Origin: Bacteroidales bacterium
Lineage (GTDB): Bacteria; Bacteroidota; Bacteroidia; Bacteroidales; Lentimicrobiaceae
DNA: 64,000 nt
Assembly: GCA_016705005.1 (NCBI GenBank)
Contig: JADIZB010000001.1
Coordinates: 248,001-312,000, forward strand
Direction: 5' to 3'
Shown: positions 25,287-34,557 of the stretch, in pieces
Layout: each line of letters starts with the position of its first letter
Position numbering within the stretch: position 1 is the first letter of the stretch
Notes under the pieces: model-generated
Databases searched by the model: none
The model's input: only the letters and a program-made list of their open reading frames with translations
What the model was told of the DNA's origin: nothing
Program-made: the position numbers and the translations under genes

Positions 25287-26432
25287 ATGAAATTCAGAGA
25301 TATCACGGGTCAGGAATTAATTAAAGAGAGACTGAGGCGCTCAGTAAGAGATAACAGGGTCAGCCATGCCCAGTTATTTCTGGGGCCTGAGGGATCCGGC
25401 AAGCTGGCACTTGCACTTGCTTATGCCCAATATATAAACTGCACGCAACGCTCGGTCGACGACTCCTGCGGTACATGCAGTTCCTGTTTAAAGTATGAAA
25501 AAATCATACACCCCGACCTCCATTTTATATATCCCGTAGCTAAAACAAAAGAAGTCGAAGACAAACCCCTCAGTAAACTTTTTCTTACCCATTGGAGAAA
25601 TATGCTTACTGAGAAGAAAGCAGTTTTCGGACTTCAGGACTGGTACCAGCAAATTGGCCTGGAAAATAAACAAGGCATCATCAATGCAGAAGACTGCAAC
25701 GAAATAATACGTACTCTGAGTTATAAATCCTATGAATCGGAGTACAAGGTTATGATCATCTGGATGGTAGAAAAACTCTTTCATGCAGCTGCTCCAAAAA
25801 TCCTGAAGATACTGGAAGAGCCACCTGATAAAACTCTTTTCATTTTGATTTCAGAACAAGCAGAAATGGTACTGCCGACCATACTTTCAAGAACCCAGCT
25901 TGTAAAATTCAGCCGACTGAGCGATCAACATCTGGTAGAAGCACTGATGACACTTACTTCATGCACTGGTGGTGAAGCCAATCAGGTTAAGTACCTGGCT
26001 GATGGCAATCTGAACGCTGCCCGAAAAATTCTGGAGACGGGTGAAACTGACCAGGCAAATTTTGAATTCTTCCGGCTATGGATGAGGCAATGCTTTCGCA
26101 ACGATATCCGCGAAATTAGCAGGATGACATCAGATTTCTCCGCTCTCGGACGCGAAAAACAAAAAAGCCTGATGGCCTATGCCCTGAAGATCATACGCTT
26201 TTGTCTTCACAACCGTATTGGGAACCATCAGCAAATCAGGACAGAAGGTGATGAGTTGAAGTTTATACGTGATTTCACACCATTCATCCATCCGTTGAAT
26301 GCAAACAGGCTTAATGATGAGTTCAACAAAGCCTTCTACCACATTGAAAGGAATGGCAATGCAACCATTATATTTATGGACCTGTCCTTACAATCCATGA
26401 AATGGCTGAAGATAAAGCCAAAAACAGTCTGA
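25287..26432 (+). CDS. holB: DNA polymerase III subunit delta prime
   Basis: This clamp-loader subunit has a RuvB-like AAA+ fold. The N-terminal segment FRDITGQELIKERL is typical, the P-loop is GPEGSGKLALA (about 33-43), and a cysteine cluster (CTQRS...CGTCSSC at about 52-72) resembles the zinc site of the DnaX/HolB family. The sensor region reads KILKILEEPP and TILSRTQLVKF, the SRC-like motif being SRT. The 381-residue length is normal. It begins 55 bases after the protease stop and opens the run holB-ricT-gldH-PBP1A that is recurrent in Bacteroidota. Confidence 0.92.
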   Translation: MKFRDITGQELIKERLRRSVRDNRVSHAQLFLGPEGSGKLALALAYAQYINCTQRSVDDSCGTCSSCLKYEKIIHPDLHFIYPVAKTKEVEDKPLSKLFLTHWRNMLTEKKAVFGLQDWYQQIGLENKQGIINAEDCNEIIRTLSYKSYESEYKVMIIWMVEKLFHAAAPKILKILEEPPDKTLFILISEQAEMVLPTILSRTQLVKFSRLSDQHLVEALMTLTSCTGGEANQVKYLADGNLNAARKILETGETDQANFEFFRLWMRQCFRNDIREISRMTSDFSALGREKQKSLMAYALKIIRFCLHNRIGNHQQIRTEGDELKFIRDFTPFIHPLNANRLNDEFNKAFYHIERNGNATIIFMDLSLQSMKWLKIKPKTV

Positions 26433-26552
26433 AAATTTATACTGAATTTTCCTTTATCTCCCTGTTTTGTAAATTTATTAATTCCAAAAAATCCTATTGC
26501 TGATCCTTATACGCCGCCAGTGGATTTCCGGATAACGTAATACAAAAAAGTG

Positions 26553-26560
26553 TAAATTTG
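26553..26560 (+). promoter_or_regulatory. Probable -7 box of the ricT gene
   Basis: TAAATTTG is a full match to TAnnTTTG, with a leader of about 90 bases. No good -33 element is seen. Confidence 0.4.
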
Positions 26561-26655
26561 TAGCAAACTGTGACTGACGCTACTGTCCTTTCACAATCAA
26601 CATATTACATCCCTGAAGTTCCTTCGGGAGGGGATCTGCATAAAACTTTTCTGAA

Positions 26656-27768
26656 ATGGAAGAAGCCGACAAATTATCACCAGATAAAAATCACTTTATT
26701 TCACGGGGCTGCTGTCATCAACCAAGTCTGATCCATAAGAACGACGATATATACACGCACGGGTGCAGCAAACTCGACACATTTAACTGGATGCGTTTTA
26801 TTCCGCTTCCCGAAGGGCAGACTCCTTTCGATTGTATTGAAGTCCGGTTTAAAAACAACCGTAAGGACTTTTACAGAAGCAATGCAGAACTTGACCTGCA
26901 TGTAGGAGATGTTGTTGCTGTTGAAGCCAATCCCGGCCATGACATAGGAATCATTTCCCTGACAGGCGAGATTGTACGGCTGCAGATGAAGAAAAAGAAT
27001 ATTGATTCACACCGTGAGGACATCCGAAAAGTATATAGAAAAGCCAGGCTGAGTGATATCGAAAAATGGATCACAGCCGTGGAAAAGGAAGATAATGCTT
27101 TGTATCGATCCCGTATTATTGCATCAGGGCTTAATCTTAAGATGAAATTGAATGATGTAGAATACCAGGGCGACGACACTAAGGCCATCTTCTTCTATAC
27201 AGCCGATGAACGCGTAGATTTCCGTGAACTGATCAAACTGCTGGCCGATGAATTCAAGATCAGAATTGAAATGCGGCAAATTGGAGCAAGACAGGAAGCA
27301 TCGAGATTAGGAGGAATAGGGACCTGCGGCAGGGAGCTCTGTTGCTCAACCTGGCTCAGCAGTTTTAACACGGTCAGCACCAATGCAGCAAGAATTCAAC
27401 AATTGTCACTCAATCCGCAGAAGCTGGCTGGTCAGTGCGGCAAACTGAAATGCTGCCTGAACTACGAATTTGCAGCATATGCTGAGGCTCTCAGAGGATT
27501 CCCTCCTGACGACGTTCTGATAAATACCAGAAAAGGTGAAGCATTCCCGCAAAAAACCGATGTTTTTGCAGGTATCATTTGGTATGCCTATAAATCTGAT
27601 CCTAACAATCTGATGGCAATTCCAGTGAAGCAGGTAAAAGAAATTATAGAAAAGAACAAAAAAGGGCAAGCCATTGATAAGCTTGAGGATTACGCCCGTA
27701 AACTCGAGAAAAAAGCCGAATTCGAGAATGTTGTAGGGCAGGATGATCTTAACCGGTTCGATAAATAA
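26656..27768 (+). CDS. ricT: PSP1-domain protein, RicT-like
   Basis: The 370-residue protein carries the PSP1 domain (about 60-260) with its diagnostic cysteine clusters: GTCGRELCC followed by STWLSSF, and then CGKLKCCLNYE about 40 residues later. In Bacillus the relative RicT (YaaT) forms an Fe-S complex that affects RNA processing. Whether the partners RicA and RicF exist here is not known. In Bacteroidota this gene often precedes gldH, as here (103 bases). Assignment to the family is firm, role by analogy. Confidence 0.88.
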   Translation: MEEADKLSPDKNHFISRGCCHQPSLIHKNDDIYTHGCSKLDTFNWMRFIPLPEGQTPFDCIEVRFKNNRKDFYRSNAELDLHVGDVVAVEANPGHDIGIISLTGEIVRLQMKKKNIDSHREDIRKVYRKARLSDIEKWITAVEKEDNALYRSRIIASGLNLKMKLNDVEYQGDDTKAIFFYTADERVDFRELIKLLADEFKIRIEMRQIGARQEASRLGGIGTCGRELCCSTWLSSFNTVSTNAARIQQLSLNPQKLAGQCGKLKCCLNYEFAAYAEALRGFPPDDVLINTRKGEAFPQKTDVFAGIIWYAYKSDPNNLMAIPVKQVKEIIEKNKKGQAIDKLEDYARKLEKKAEFENVVGQDDLNRFDK

Positions 27769-27871
27769 AAAATTTCTTGCATTGCCGGCAATAATCAGTT
27801 TTTAAAGCGTTTTTATAAAAAATTCATGATTTCCCAATCGCTTTGTTAAACTTTCAAATTTCATTGGCCCA

Positions 27872-28372
27872 ATGATAAATAGGTTCCTGGACAATTATCG
27901 ATACCTCCTGTTTTGCTTAGGTTTTATCGGAATAATACTCACTTTTTCATCATGTGATTTAAACAAGTTTTATGATGAAAGTCTGAGTCTGGAGAACGAT
28001 GAATGGCCAAAGGATAGAGCTATGGTTTTCAGTGTAAAGATTCAGGATACACTTGACTCCTACAGCTTTTTTATCAATGTCAGAAATAATACTTCATACC
28101 AGTACAACAACATCTGTTTTTTTCTGACGACAGAATTTCCGGGAGGCGGAATGTCGCGTGATACTATCGACTGTAAGCTCGCTGCAAAAAATGGTGAATG
28201 GCTGGGAAAAGGAAGCGGACGTTATCGCGATAACCGGATTCCGATCCGCAACAACATTCGCTTTCCTCGTCAGGGAACTTATATTCTCAGCCTGAATCAG
28301 GCCATGAGGGAAGATGTACTCATGGGGATTTCAGAAGCAGGAATCAGGCTTGAAAAAGAAGACAAAAACTGA
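27872..28372 (+). CDS. gldH: Gliding motility lipoprotein GldH
   Basis: The N-terminus has a hydrophobic segment and a lipobox ending at C28 (TFSSC), so the mature protein is a lipoprotein of about 139 residues. The rest matches GldH in length and in features such as SFFINVRNNTSYQYNN and FLTTEFPGG. GldH is needed for gliding and for T9SS function in Flavobacterium, although non-gliding Bacteroidota also keep it. It sits between ricT and the PBP1A gene, the usual neighbourhood, which strengthens the call. The T9SS cargo at 21203 is consistent with an active secretion system. Confidence 0.9.
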   Translation: MINRFLDNYRYLLFCLGFIGIILTFSSCDLNKFYDESLSLENDEWPKDRAMVFSVKIQDTLDSYSFFINVRNNTSYQYNNICFFLTTEFPGGGMSRDTIDCKLAAKNGEWLGKGSGRYRDNRIPIRNNIRFPRQGTYILSLNQAMREDVLMGISEAGIRLEKEDKN

Positions 28373-28653
28373 TGAACTTACAGGGCTCCATACCCAAGAC
28401 CCGATTAAGAAAGTGAATTCTATTTTTCAGGCTTGAAATGTATGAAACCGACACTGAAAAACCAACAGCAATTCATTGATTATTATTCAATTGACACAAA
28501 TAAAGAGCCATTAAATTTAAAAATATGAACGAAAGTCACAGAAATGATAATTAACGGTGGCAACCACCGGAAATTATCAATCAGGCAGCATTCCCGGATT
28601 TTTTCCGGTAATAGTTTCAGATTAATGAATATTTTCCTTTTCACATCAATCCA

Positions 28654-31008
28654 ATGACAAAAAAGTCAAAAAACAATCCGGCTGATATCATTCTTTGGCG
28701 AAAACGTTTCTGGAAAGCCTATCTTGTAGTATTTATATTTATTGTACTTCTCTTTACATCTATTTCATTGGGTTTGCTGGGGTTTATGCCTTCTTTTGAA
28801 GAGCTGGAAAACCCGAAAAGCAACCTGGCTTCTGAAGTAATTTCTGCAGATCAGGAACTTCTGGGTAAGTACTATATTGAAAACAGATCTAACATACACT
28901 ATTCTGACCTGTCACCAAATCTCATTAATGCGATCATTGCAACCGAAGATTGGAATTTTGAAAAACACTCAGGTATTGATGTGAAGGCTCTTTTCAGGGT
29001 GATGTATGGTCTTGTTACGGCATCCAACAAGGGAGGAGGCAGCACCCTTACACAACAACTTGCCAAGAATTTATTTCCAAGAAAAGCCGACAGAAATTTT
29101 ATTGAAACCATTTTTATCAAGCTAAAGGAATGGGTAACAGCCATCAAGCTCGAACGGAACTACACCAAGGAGGAAATCCTGGCCATGTACTTCAACACCG
29201 TAGATTTTGGAAGTAATTCCTTTGGAATAAAATCTGCTGCTAAAACATTTTTCAACAAAGAGCCGAAAGACCTTAGCATTGAAGAGTCAGCAATGCTTGT
29301 CGGGATGCTGAAGGCGCCGACACTGTTTAGCCCGGTCAGAAATCCGGAACGTGCTTTGAAACGTCGCGAAGTTGTCCTTCATCAAATGACTAAACTCGAC
29401 TATATTTCGCAGAAACAGTATGACTCACTGCGGATAATTCCCCTCGACATGACAAGATACCGGATGCAGGACCACACCTCAGGTGTAGCTACCTATTTCA
29501 GGGAATACCTGCGCCAGATAATGTCTGCAAATGAACCTGACAAGGATGATTATATAGATATGACTGCTTTCACCGAAGATTCACTTCAGTGGGCAACCAA
29601 CCCCCTCTATGGATGGATTGTGAAAAACCCGAAACCCGACGGAAAGCTATACAATTTGTACAAGGACGGACTTAAAATGTATACAACAGTTAACTCACGG
29701 ATGCAACTCTATGCAGAAGAAGCTGTTGCGGAACATCTGGGCAAAGAACTGCAACCTGCGTTTTTTAAACACTGGAAAGACAAAACAGAAGCACCTTTCG
29801 ACTTCCCTAAATCACAGGTAAAGGCTGAAGCTTATAAATTGATGACCGCTTCGATGAAAAGATCAGACCGGTACAGGAAACTAAAAGCTGCAGATGTATC
29901 CGATGACTCGATAAGGCTATCGTTCAGGACCAAAGTACCCATGAAAATATTTACATGGAACGGCAACCTGGACACCATAATGAGTCCATGGGATTCTATA
30001 CGTTATTGCAAGTTTTTCCTTCAGGCCGGGCTTATGTCGGTAGAACCTCAAACAGGTTTTGTAAGGGCATATGTCGGTGGTATTAACTATGGGCATTTTC
30101 AGTATGACCATGTAATAATGGCTAAAAGACAGGTTGGATCAACTTTCAAACCTTTTGTATATACATTAGCCATGCAGGAGGGTGATTTCTCTCCCTGCAC
30201 CAAAGTTGCCAACATACAATACAGCATCGACCTTCCGGAAGGGGGCAAATGGGAACCTCATAATTCAAATGATTATAAGAAAGGAGAGATGGTTACGCTG
30301 AAAGAAGCTCTTGCCAATTCAATAAACTGGATATCAGCTTTTCTGATTAAACGATATTCTCCAATGGCCGTAATCAAAATTGCACGGAAAATGGGAGTAA
30401 TAAGCCATATTGATGCAGTTCCGTCGATAGCTCTGGGAACACCAGATCTGACACTTTATGAAATGACTGGTGCAATGAATACATTCGCAGCCAAAGGGGT
30501 ATACATTGAGCCCTTGTTCGTAACCAGAATCGAAGATAAAAATGGAAATGTGATAGCCCGATTCATGCCCCGGCAAGAAGAAGCTATGAGTGAGGAGACC
30601 GCCTATCTGATGCTTGAGCTAATGAAAGGAGTTGTCGAGAGTGGTACTGGTGTAAGACTCCGATACAAGTATGGCCTGAACAACCCGATTGCTGGTAAAA
30701 CAGGAACAACCCAGAACAATTCAGATGGATGGTTTATGGGACTTACACCAGACCTTGTTACGGGTGTTTGGGTTGGAGGAGAGGATCGAAGTATCCGCTT
30801 CCGCAGCACCAGCCTGGGTCAGGGAGCAAATATGGCTTTACCGATTTGGGCTTTGTACATGAAAAGAATTTATAATGACCCGAAGATAAAAATATCAAAA
30901 AGCGACTTCGAAATGCCTTCCAAACCCTTGTCGGTAGAGATCAATTGCGGAAAATATGAGGAGATGCAGGAAAAGAAAGAAATGAAATACAACACGGATG
31001 ATTTTTAG
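28654..31008 (+). CDS. Penicillin-binding protein 1A, bifunctional peptidoglycan synthase
   Basis: It polymerises glycan strands and cross-links them. The 784 residues comprise a short cytoplasmic N-terminus, one membrane helix (about 22-44), the GT51 transglycosylase domain with E98 in ATEDWNFEKHSGID and GGSTLTQQLAKNL, and the transpeptidase domain with S496 (STFK), SIN at 556-558 and KTG at 682-684. The extra region between the domains (about 350-450) is typical of PBP1A forms. The gene follows gldH by 281 bases and ends the conserved run. Confidence 0.96.
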   Translation: MTKKSKNNPADIILWRKRFWKAYLVVFIFIVLLFTSISLGLLGFMPSFEELENPKSNLASEVISADQELLGKYYIENRSNIHYSDLSPNLINAIIATEDWNFEKHSGIDVKALFRVMYGLVTASNKGGGSTLTQQLAKNLFPRKADRNFIETIFIKLKEWVTAIKLERNYTKEEILAMYFNTVDFGSNSFGIKSAAKTFFNKEPKDLSIEESAMLVGMLKAPTLFSPVRNPERALKRREVVLHQMTKLDYISQKQYDSLRIIPLDMTRYRMQDHTSGVATYFREYLRQIMSANEPDKDDYIDMTAFTEDSLQWATNPLYGWIVKNPKPDGKLYNLYKDGLKMYTTVNSRMQLYAEEAVAEHLGKELQPAFFKHWKDKTEAPFDFPKSQVKAEAYKLMTASMKRSDRYRKLKAADVSDDSIRLSFRTKVPMKIFTWNGNLDTIMSPWDSIRYCKFFLQAGLMSVEPQTGFVRAYVGGINYGHFQYDHVIMAKRQVGSTFKPFVYTLAMQEGDFSPCTKVANIQYSIDLPEGGKWEPHNSNDYKKGEMVTLKEALANSINWISAFLIKRYSPMAVIKIARKMGVISHIDAVPSIALGTPDLTLYEMTGAMNTFAAKGVYIEPLFVTRIEDKNGNVIARFMPRQEEAMSEETAYLMLELMKGVVESGTGVRLRYKYGLNNPIAGKTGTTQNNSDGWFMGLTPDLVTGVWVGGEDRSIRFRSTSLGQGANMALPIWALYMKRIYNDPKIKISKSDFEMPSKPLSVEINCGKYEEMQEKKEMKYNTDDF

Positions 31009-31940
31009 TATACCAATGAAGGTATTTAAAAATGAACCCGACCCGCAATTTGCATAATTATAAGTCATTTACATGGCTGATAAACGAATAACTGTCCTTC
31101 ATTATTATATGGTTAATCTTTACAAGTGCTGTCCTTATAATTTCCAGAACAAGGACTGGGTAAAGCGGCCCACTTTATAAATGATAATAATCAGAATTAT
31201 CATTCCGGAACTACCCTCAGACATTAAATAGCTTTTCAGTTTCAGGAAAGGTTGGTTTGTCTGCACGTCTCTTATTTGAATTCCTTCGCTAGACCTGCCG
31301 GTTTTTTTTGAAGATCACGGATTGTTATTCCTGCAGATGTCTCACGAATTGAATCTTCTACTCTATAGTAATTAGTCCGTTTGATGCTGAAGGTTTAAAG
31401 CAGGTATGGCAACTGCACCTAAATCGGCGAATATGAAAAATGCACAATCATGTATGCGGCGTTTCTAAACTTCATAGCGGAATAAATTATAAATCCTTTT
31501 CTGTTGCGGGGTTAAGTGCCATGTTGATATACAAATTCCTCAACTTTTTCCGTTCATGTCAATACAGAATTGGATCCAAAAACAGTAAATACAATACCCG
31601 GATGTGATACTGGTTGAATTTACGTAATAGCAATTCACATCCTGAATTTGAAAACAATCAGGTAAAGCCGGATCATTCCATGTGAATCGCAGGAATATAC
31701 TACTTAGAACTGAAAAGCCTAAAGGAAAAGATTCAGCTCATAAATTCATTCAGAATAAATAATAATAAACTTTAAAGTCCTTAAATCAGAATAGCTCAGC
31801 AGGATTTCAAACTTAAGGAAGCCTGGAACAAATTGAATCATGATTTAAGCAAGAACTATCTTTATCAGGTCTGAGCCATGGAAATGTTCCGGCAAATGAT
31901 AAAGCACCATGATCCGTGTTCTTAATTTTAAGTAAGGGTT
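31009..31940. other. Large gene-free stretch
   Basis: About 930 bases contain no frame with coding character on either strand. An inverted repeat, AATGATAAT-N7-ATTATCATT, lies at 31180-31204. A run of eight T follows CTGCCGG near 31300. No tRNA, 6S, tmRNA or riboswitch fold is recognised. Unannotated small RNA cannot be excluded. Confidence 0.55.
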
Positions 31941-31984
31941 CAACAGAGAGGGGAATGCCTGAAAAAGCATTCCCCTCTCTGTTG
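31941..31984. terminator. Strong 18-bp hairpin at the 3' end of the lipoprotein gene
   Basis: CAACAGAGAGGGGAATGC and its exact complement enclose an 8-base loop. The hairpin lies 16 bases past the lipoprotein stop on the minus strand. There is no clean T run behind it on either strand, so it may act as an mRNA 3' stabiliser or imperfect terminator. Confidence 0.6.
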
Positions 31985-31999
31985 AAAGTTTATTAAGCA

Positions 32000-32569
32000 T
32001 TAAAATTCAAAAGTGATTTTAATATCATCAAAATATGCGGTTTTTTTCGCTCCAAAACCAAATATTTTAATCTGATAAGAAGGTTTAACCGGCTGATCAA
32101 GAGCGAAAGTTGCTGTAAACTCATGCCATTCATTCACCGAAGTTGAGCCTTCCATTAATTTATAAGACTGCCATAATTTTGTTGAATTGTTTTCATTGAT
32201 ATCCATCACAAGTCCAAGTTCCGGATTTTGCACAGGGCTGTAAAACCAACCTTTCACAATTACTTTCTTCGGTAATTTTTCGTTTATATTTTCAAAAGTT
32301 TCTTTAAATGCATAAGAGTAAAGATCCACCTCATCTACCTTGGTTACGAATTCACCTGAATGGGCTTTAACCCCTTCAGACAGCCTGATGATCGTTTTTT
32401 CATTTGACCAGGCAGGAATTCCGGCAAGAGCACTTTCCATATCATTTTCAAAAACTACCTGATTCTCATTTATTTGATTCTGAGCATCAGTAGCAGCGGG
32501 AGGATTTGATGAGTTTGAGCAACCATAAGTCAAAGCACCGGTAAAAACCAGAATTAACAGATTTTTCAT
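32000..32569 (-). CDS. Lipoprotein with a C-terminal beta-sandwich domain
   Basis: The N-terminus MKNLLILVFTGALTYGC is a lipoprotein signal peptide with C17 as the lipidated residue, followed by a Ser/Asn/Pro-rich linker. Residues 40-189 look like a carbohydrate-binding-module-like jelly roll, with alternating strands and the closing AYFDDIKITFEF, typical of galactose-binding-like folds. No enzyme domain is attached. Its mRNA has a full consensus promoter and a strong 3' hairpin, which suggests good expression. The ligand is unknown. Confidence 0.8.
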   Translation of the reverse strand: MKNLLILVFTGALTYGCSNSSNPPAATDAQNQINENQVVFENDMESALAGIPAWSNEKTIIRLSEGVKAHSGEFVTKVDEVDLYSYAFKETFENINEKLPKKVIVKGWFYSPVQNPELGLVMDINENNSTKLWQSYKLMEGSTSVNEWHEFTATFALDQPVKPSYQIKIFGFGAKKTAYFDDIKITFEF

Positions 32570-32598
32570 AATTCAGAATGTTACTTTTGTTTAGGCTG

Positions 32599-32629
32599 CA
32601 AAGGTATAACAATAAAATTTTCCGGCAAA
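32599..32629 (-). promoter_or_regulatory. Consensus promoter of the lipoprotein gene
   Basis: On the minus strand TTTG is followed after exactly 19 bases by TACCTTTG, a full match to both boxes and the ideal spacing. The expected transcript starts about 23 bases before the start codon at 32569. Confidence 0.75.
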
Positions 32630-33044
32630 ATCATAAAATAACCGGCCAATTATCCTTACTCATCTTTGCTTTCCACTCAAAAACAAAAACCGTTATGTCT
32701 CAAATTCTCCATGCTTGCATTATAGAGTAAATCAAAATTATGTGACACCTTTCCAGCCCGCCGGAATTTTTGTTTGTGATTAACAGCCTTCAGGATAAAC
32801 AGAACAACCTTCCGGCAAACACGGAAGGTGAATCATTGAATGCAATGCCGGTTTTTCTATGGAAATCACTGAAGCACACATTTATTCTGTAAGGTTCAGT
32901 GACATCTGAACATCTCCTCTGGATACCGATAATTTACACAGTTTTTTATTCCCGGCCTTTCAGGGATTATACCTGATTCAAAGGCTTGTAGTAATCCGCA
33001 AAAGAAAAACAATCCGGGATACAGCTCATTTTAAACAATCTCAG

Positions 33045-33052
33045 TACATTTG
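33045..33052 (+). promoter_or_regulatory. Probable -7 box of the MBOAT-SGNH transcript
   Basis: TACATTTG is a full TAnnTTTG match 37 bases before the MBOAT start codon. No -33 TTTG is present at the expected place. Confidence 0.45.
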
Positions 33053-33089
33053 CTGAACAGTTTCCTCAATGAAGCGGACATAAAAGCCT

Positions 33090-34514
33090 ATGGTATTTAG
33101 CAGTAGCCTTTTCCTATTATATTTCCTGCCGGTTTTCTTATTGTTTTATTACTTTGCCGATGTAAAGTACAAAAACTATGTAGCACTGATCGGAAGTATC
33201 TTTTTTTATGCCTGGGGGGCTCCGAGATTTATTTTTGTTATTCTGGGCACTACTTTTCTCGACTTCCATCTGGTAAAATGGATGTCGATGACAAAAAGCC
33301 AGTTAAACAGAAGATTAATGCTTACACTCTCGGTTTCTGTCAACCTTGGTCTTCTGTTTTACTTCAAATATTCCAATTTCTTCGTCGAGAACATAAATGC
33401 AGTTCTGTCAATATTCGGCACAAGCAACAGTATTCATTGGACAAAACTAATTCTGCCCATAGGAATTTCATTCTATACTTTTGAAACCATCACTTATGTA
33501 GTTGATGTATACAGACGCGTTCATAAACCTTTGACCAATTTCTGGGATTATCAGTTATATATCATTCTATTTCCCAAATTGATTGCCGGTCCGATCATCC
33601 GCTATCATGACCTGGCAGATCAGATCACTGACCGCTCCCGAAACGATACCATTGACAACAAGATTTCAGGCTTCTTCAGGTTTGCATTGGGACTTGGCAA
33701 AAAAGTACTGATCGCCAATGTTCTTGGTGAATACGCTGACAGTGTATTCGCCATGAATCCATCAGGCATAACAACAGCTACCGCCTGGATGGGCATTATA
33801 GCCTATGCTTTTCAGATTTTTTATGATTTTGCCGGTTACTCCGATATGGCTATCGGACTCGGTCGAATGATCGGCTTTGACTTTCTTGAGAATTTTAACA
33901 ATCCATACATCTCACAGAATATTAGTGAATTCTGGCGAAGATGGCATATGTCTCTTGGTCGCTGGATGCGGGATTATCTTTATATCCCATTGGGGGGTAA
34001 CAGGGTTTCAGCCAAACGGTTATACTTTAATCTATGGTTGGTATTTCTCTTTTCAGGTCTGTGGCACGGTGCTGCGTGGAATTTTGTCGTTTGGGGAGGC
34101 TTTCATGGCTTTTTCCTGGTGGCAGACCGCCTTTTTCTGATGAAATTTTACAAATTAATCGGAAAATACCCGTCTATAATCATAACTTTCGTTATTACTC
34201 TTGTCGGGTGGGTGTTGTTCAGATCCGAATCGCTTGACTATGCCATCGATTTTATTGCCCGAATGTTCAGCTTCTCCGGAGGGCCGGCAATTTACATCAG
34301 CAGGAAAGTCTGGGTTATTCTGATCGTAGGTGCTTTCTTCGGTTTCTGGGGTGCCTTCGGGAAAAATGAAAAATGGCAGGAGAAACTGCTGGCGAAGAAT
34401 CAGAAGTTATCAACCCTGACATTGATGACCGCCGCATCCGTCATTCTTTTTATAATTAGTGTGGCATCAATCAGTTCGTCTGGATTTAATCCTTTCATTT
34501 ATTTCAGGTTTTAG
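33090..34514 (+). CDS. MBOAT-family membrane O-acyltransferase (AlgI-like)
   Basis: This 474-residue membrane protein has about ten hydrophobic helices and the AlgI/DltB-type signatures: YDFAGYSDMAIGLGRMIGF (about 245-263), then the NFNNPYISQNISEFWRRWHMS segment with H286, and the catalytic H326 in FSGLWHGAAWNF. It moves acyl groups, usually acetyl, across the inner membrane for transfer to a glycan or peptidoglycan. The adjacent SGNH protein (43 bases downstream) is the expected partner that attaches the acyl group in the periplasm, as AlgJ/AlgX or PatB do. The acceptor here is not known. Confidence 0.92.
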   Translation: MVFSSSLFLLYFLPVFLLFYYFADVKYKNYVALIGSIFFYAWGAPRFIFVILGTTFLDFHLVKWMSMTKSQLNRRLMLTLSVSVNLGLLFYFKYSNFFVENINAVLSIFGTSNSIHWTKLILPIGISFYTFETITYVVDVYRRVHKPLTNFWDYQLYIILFPKLIAGPIIRYHDLADQITDRSRNDTIDNKISGFFRFALGLGKKVLIANVLGEYADSVFAMNPSGITTATAWMGIIAYAFQIFYDFAGYSDMAIGLGRMIGFDFLENFNNPYISQNISEFWRRWHMSLGRWMRDYLYIPLGGNRVSAKRLYFNLWLVFLFSGLWHGAAWNFVVWGGFHGFFLVADRLFLMKFYKLIGKYPSIIITFVITLVGWVLFRSESLDYAIDFIARMFSFSGGPAIYISRKVWVILIVGAFFGFWGAFGKNEKWQEKLLAKNQKLSTLTLMTAASVILFIISVASISSSGFNPFIYFRF

Positions 34515-34557
34515 CCCGATTCCTGATTCAACTCTCAAATATTTACGCGACAACAGC

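Larger units (their letters stand above)
32570..33089. other. Divergent intergenic region, two promoters
   Basis: This 520-base gap separates the leftward lipoprotein gene from the rightward MBOAT gene and holds a promoter for each (32599-32629 and 33045-33052). A short hairpin, ACCTTCC-N9-GGAAGGT, lies at 32807-32829. No open frame with coding character is seen. Confidence 0.6.

Noticed and set aside
31788..31804. tRNA-like D-arm (TAGCTCAGC)
   Set aside because: No T arm, anticodon stem or acceptor pairing follows.
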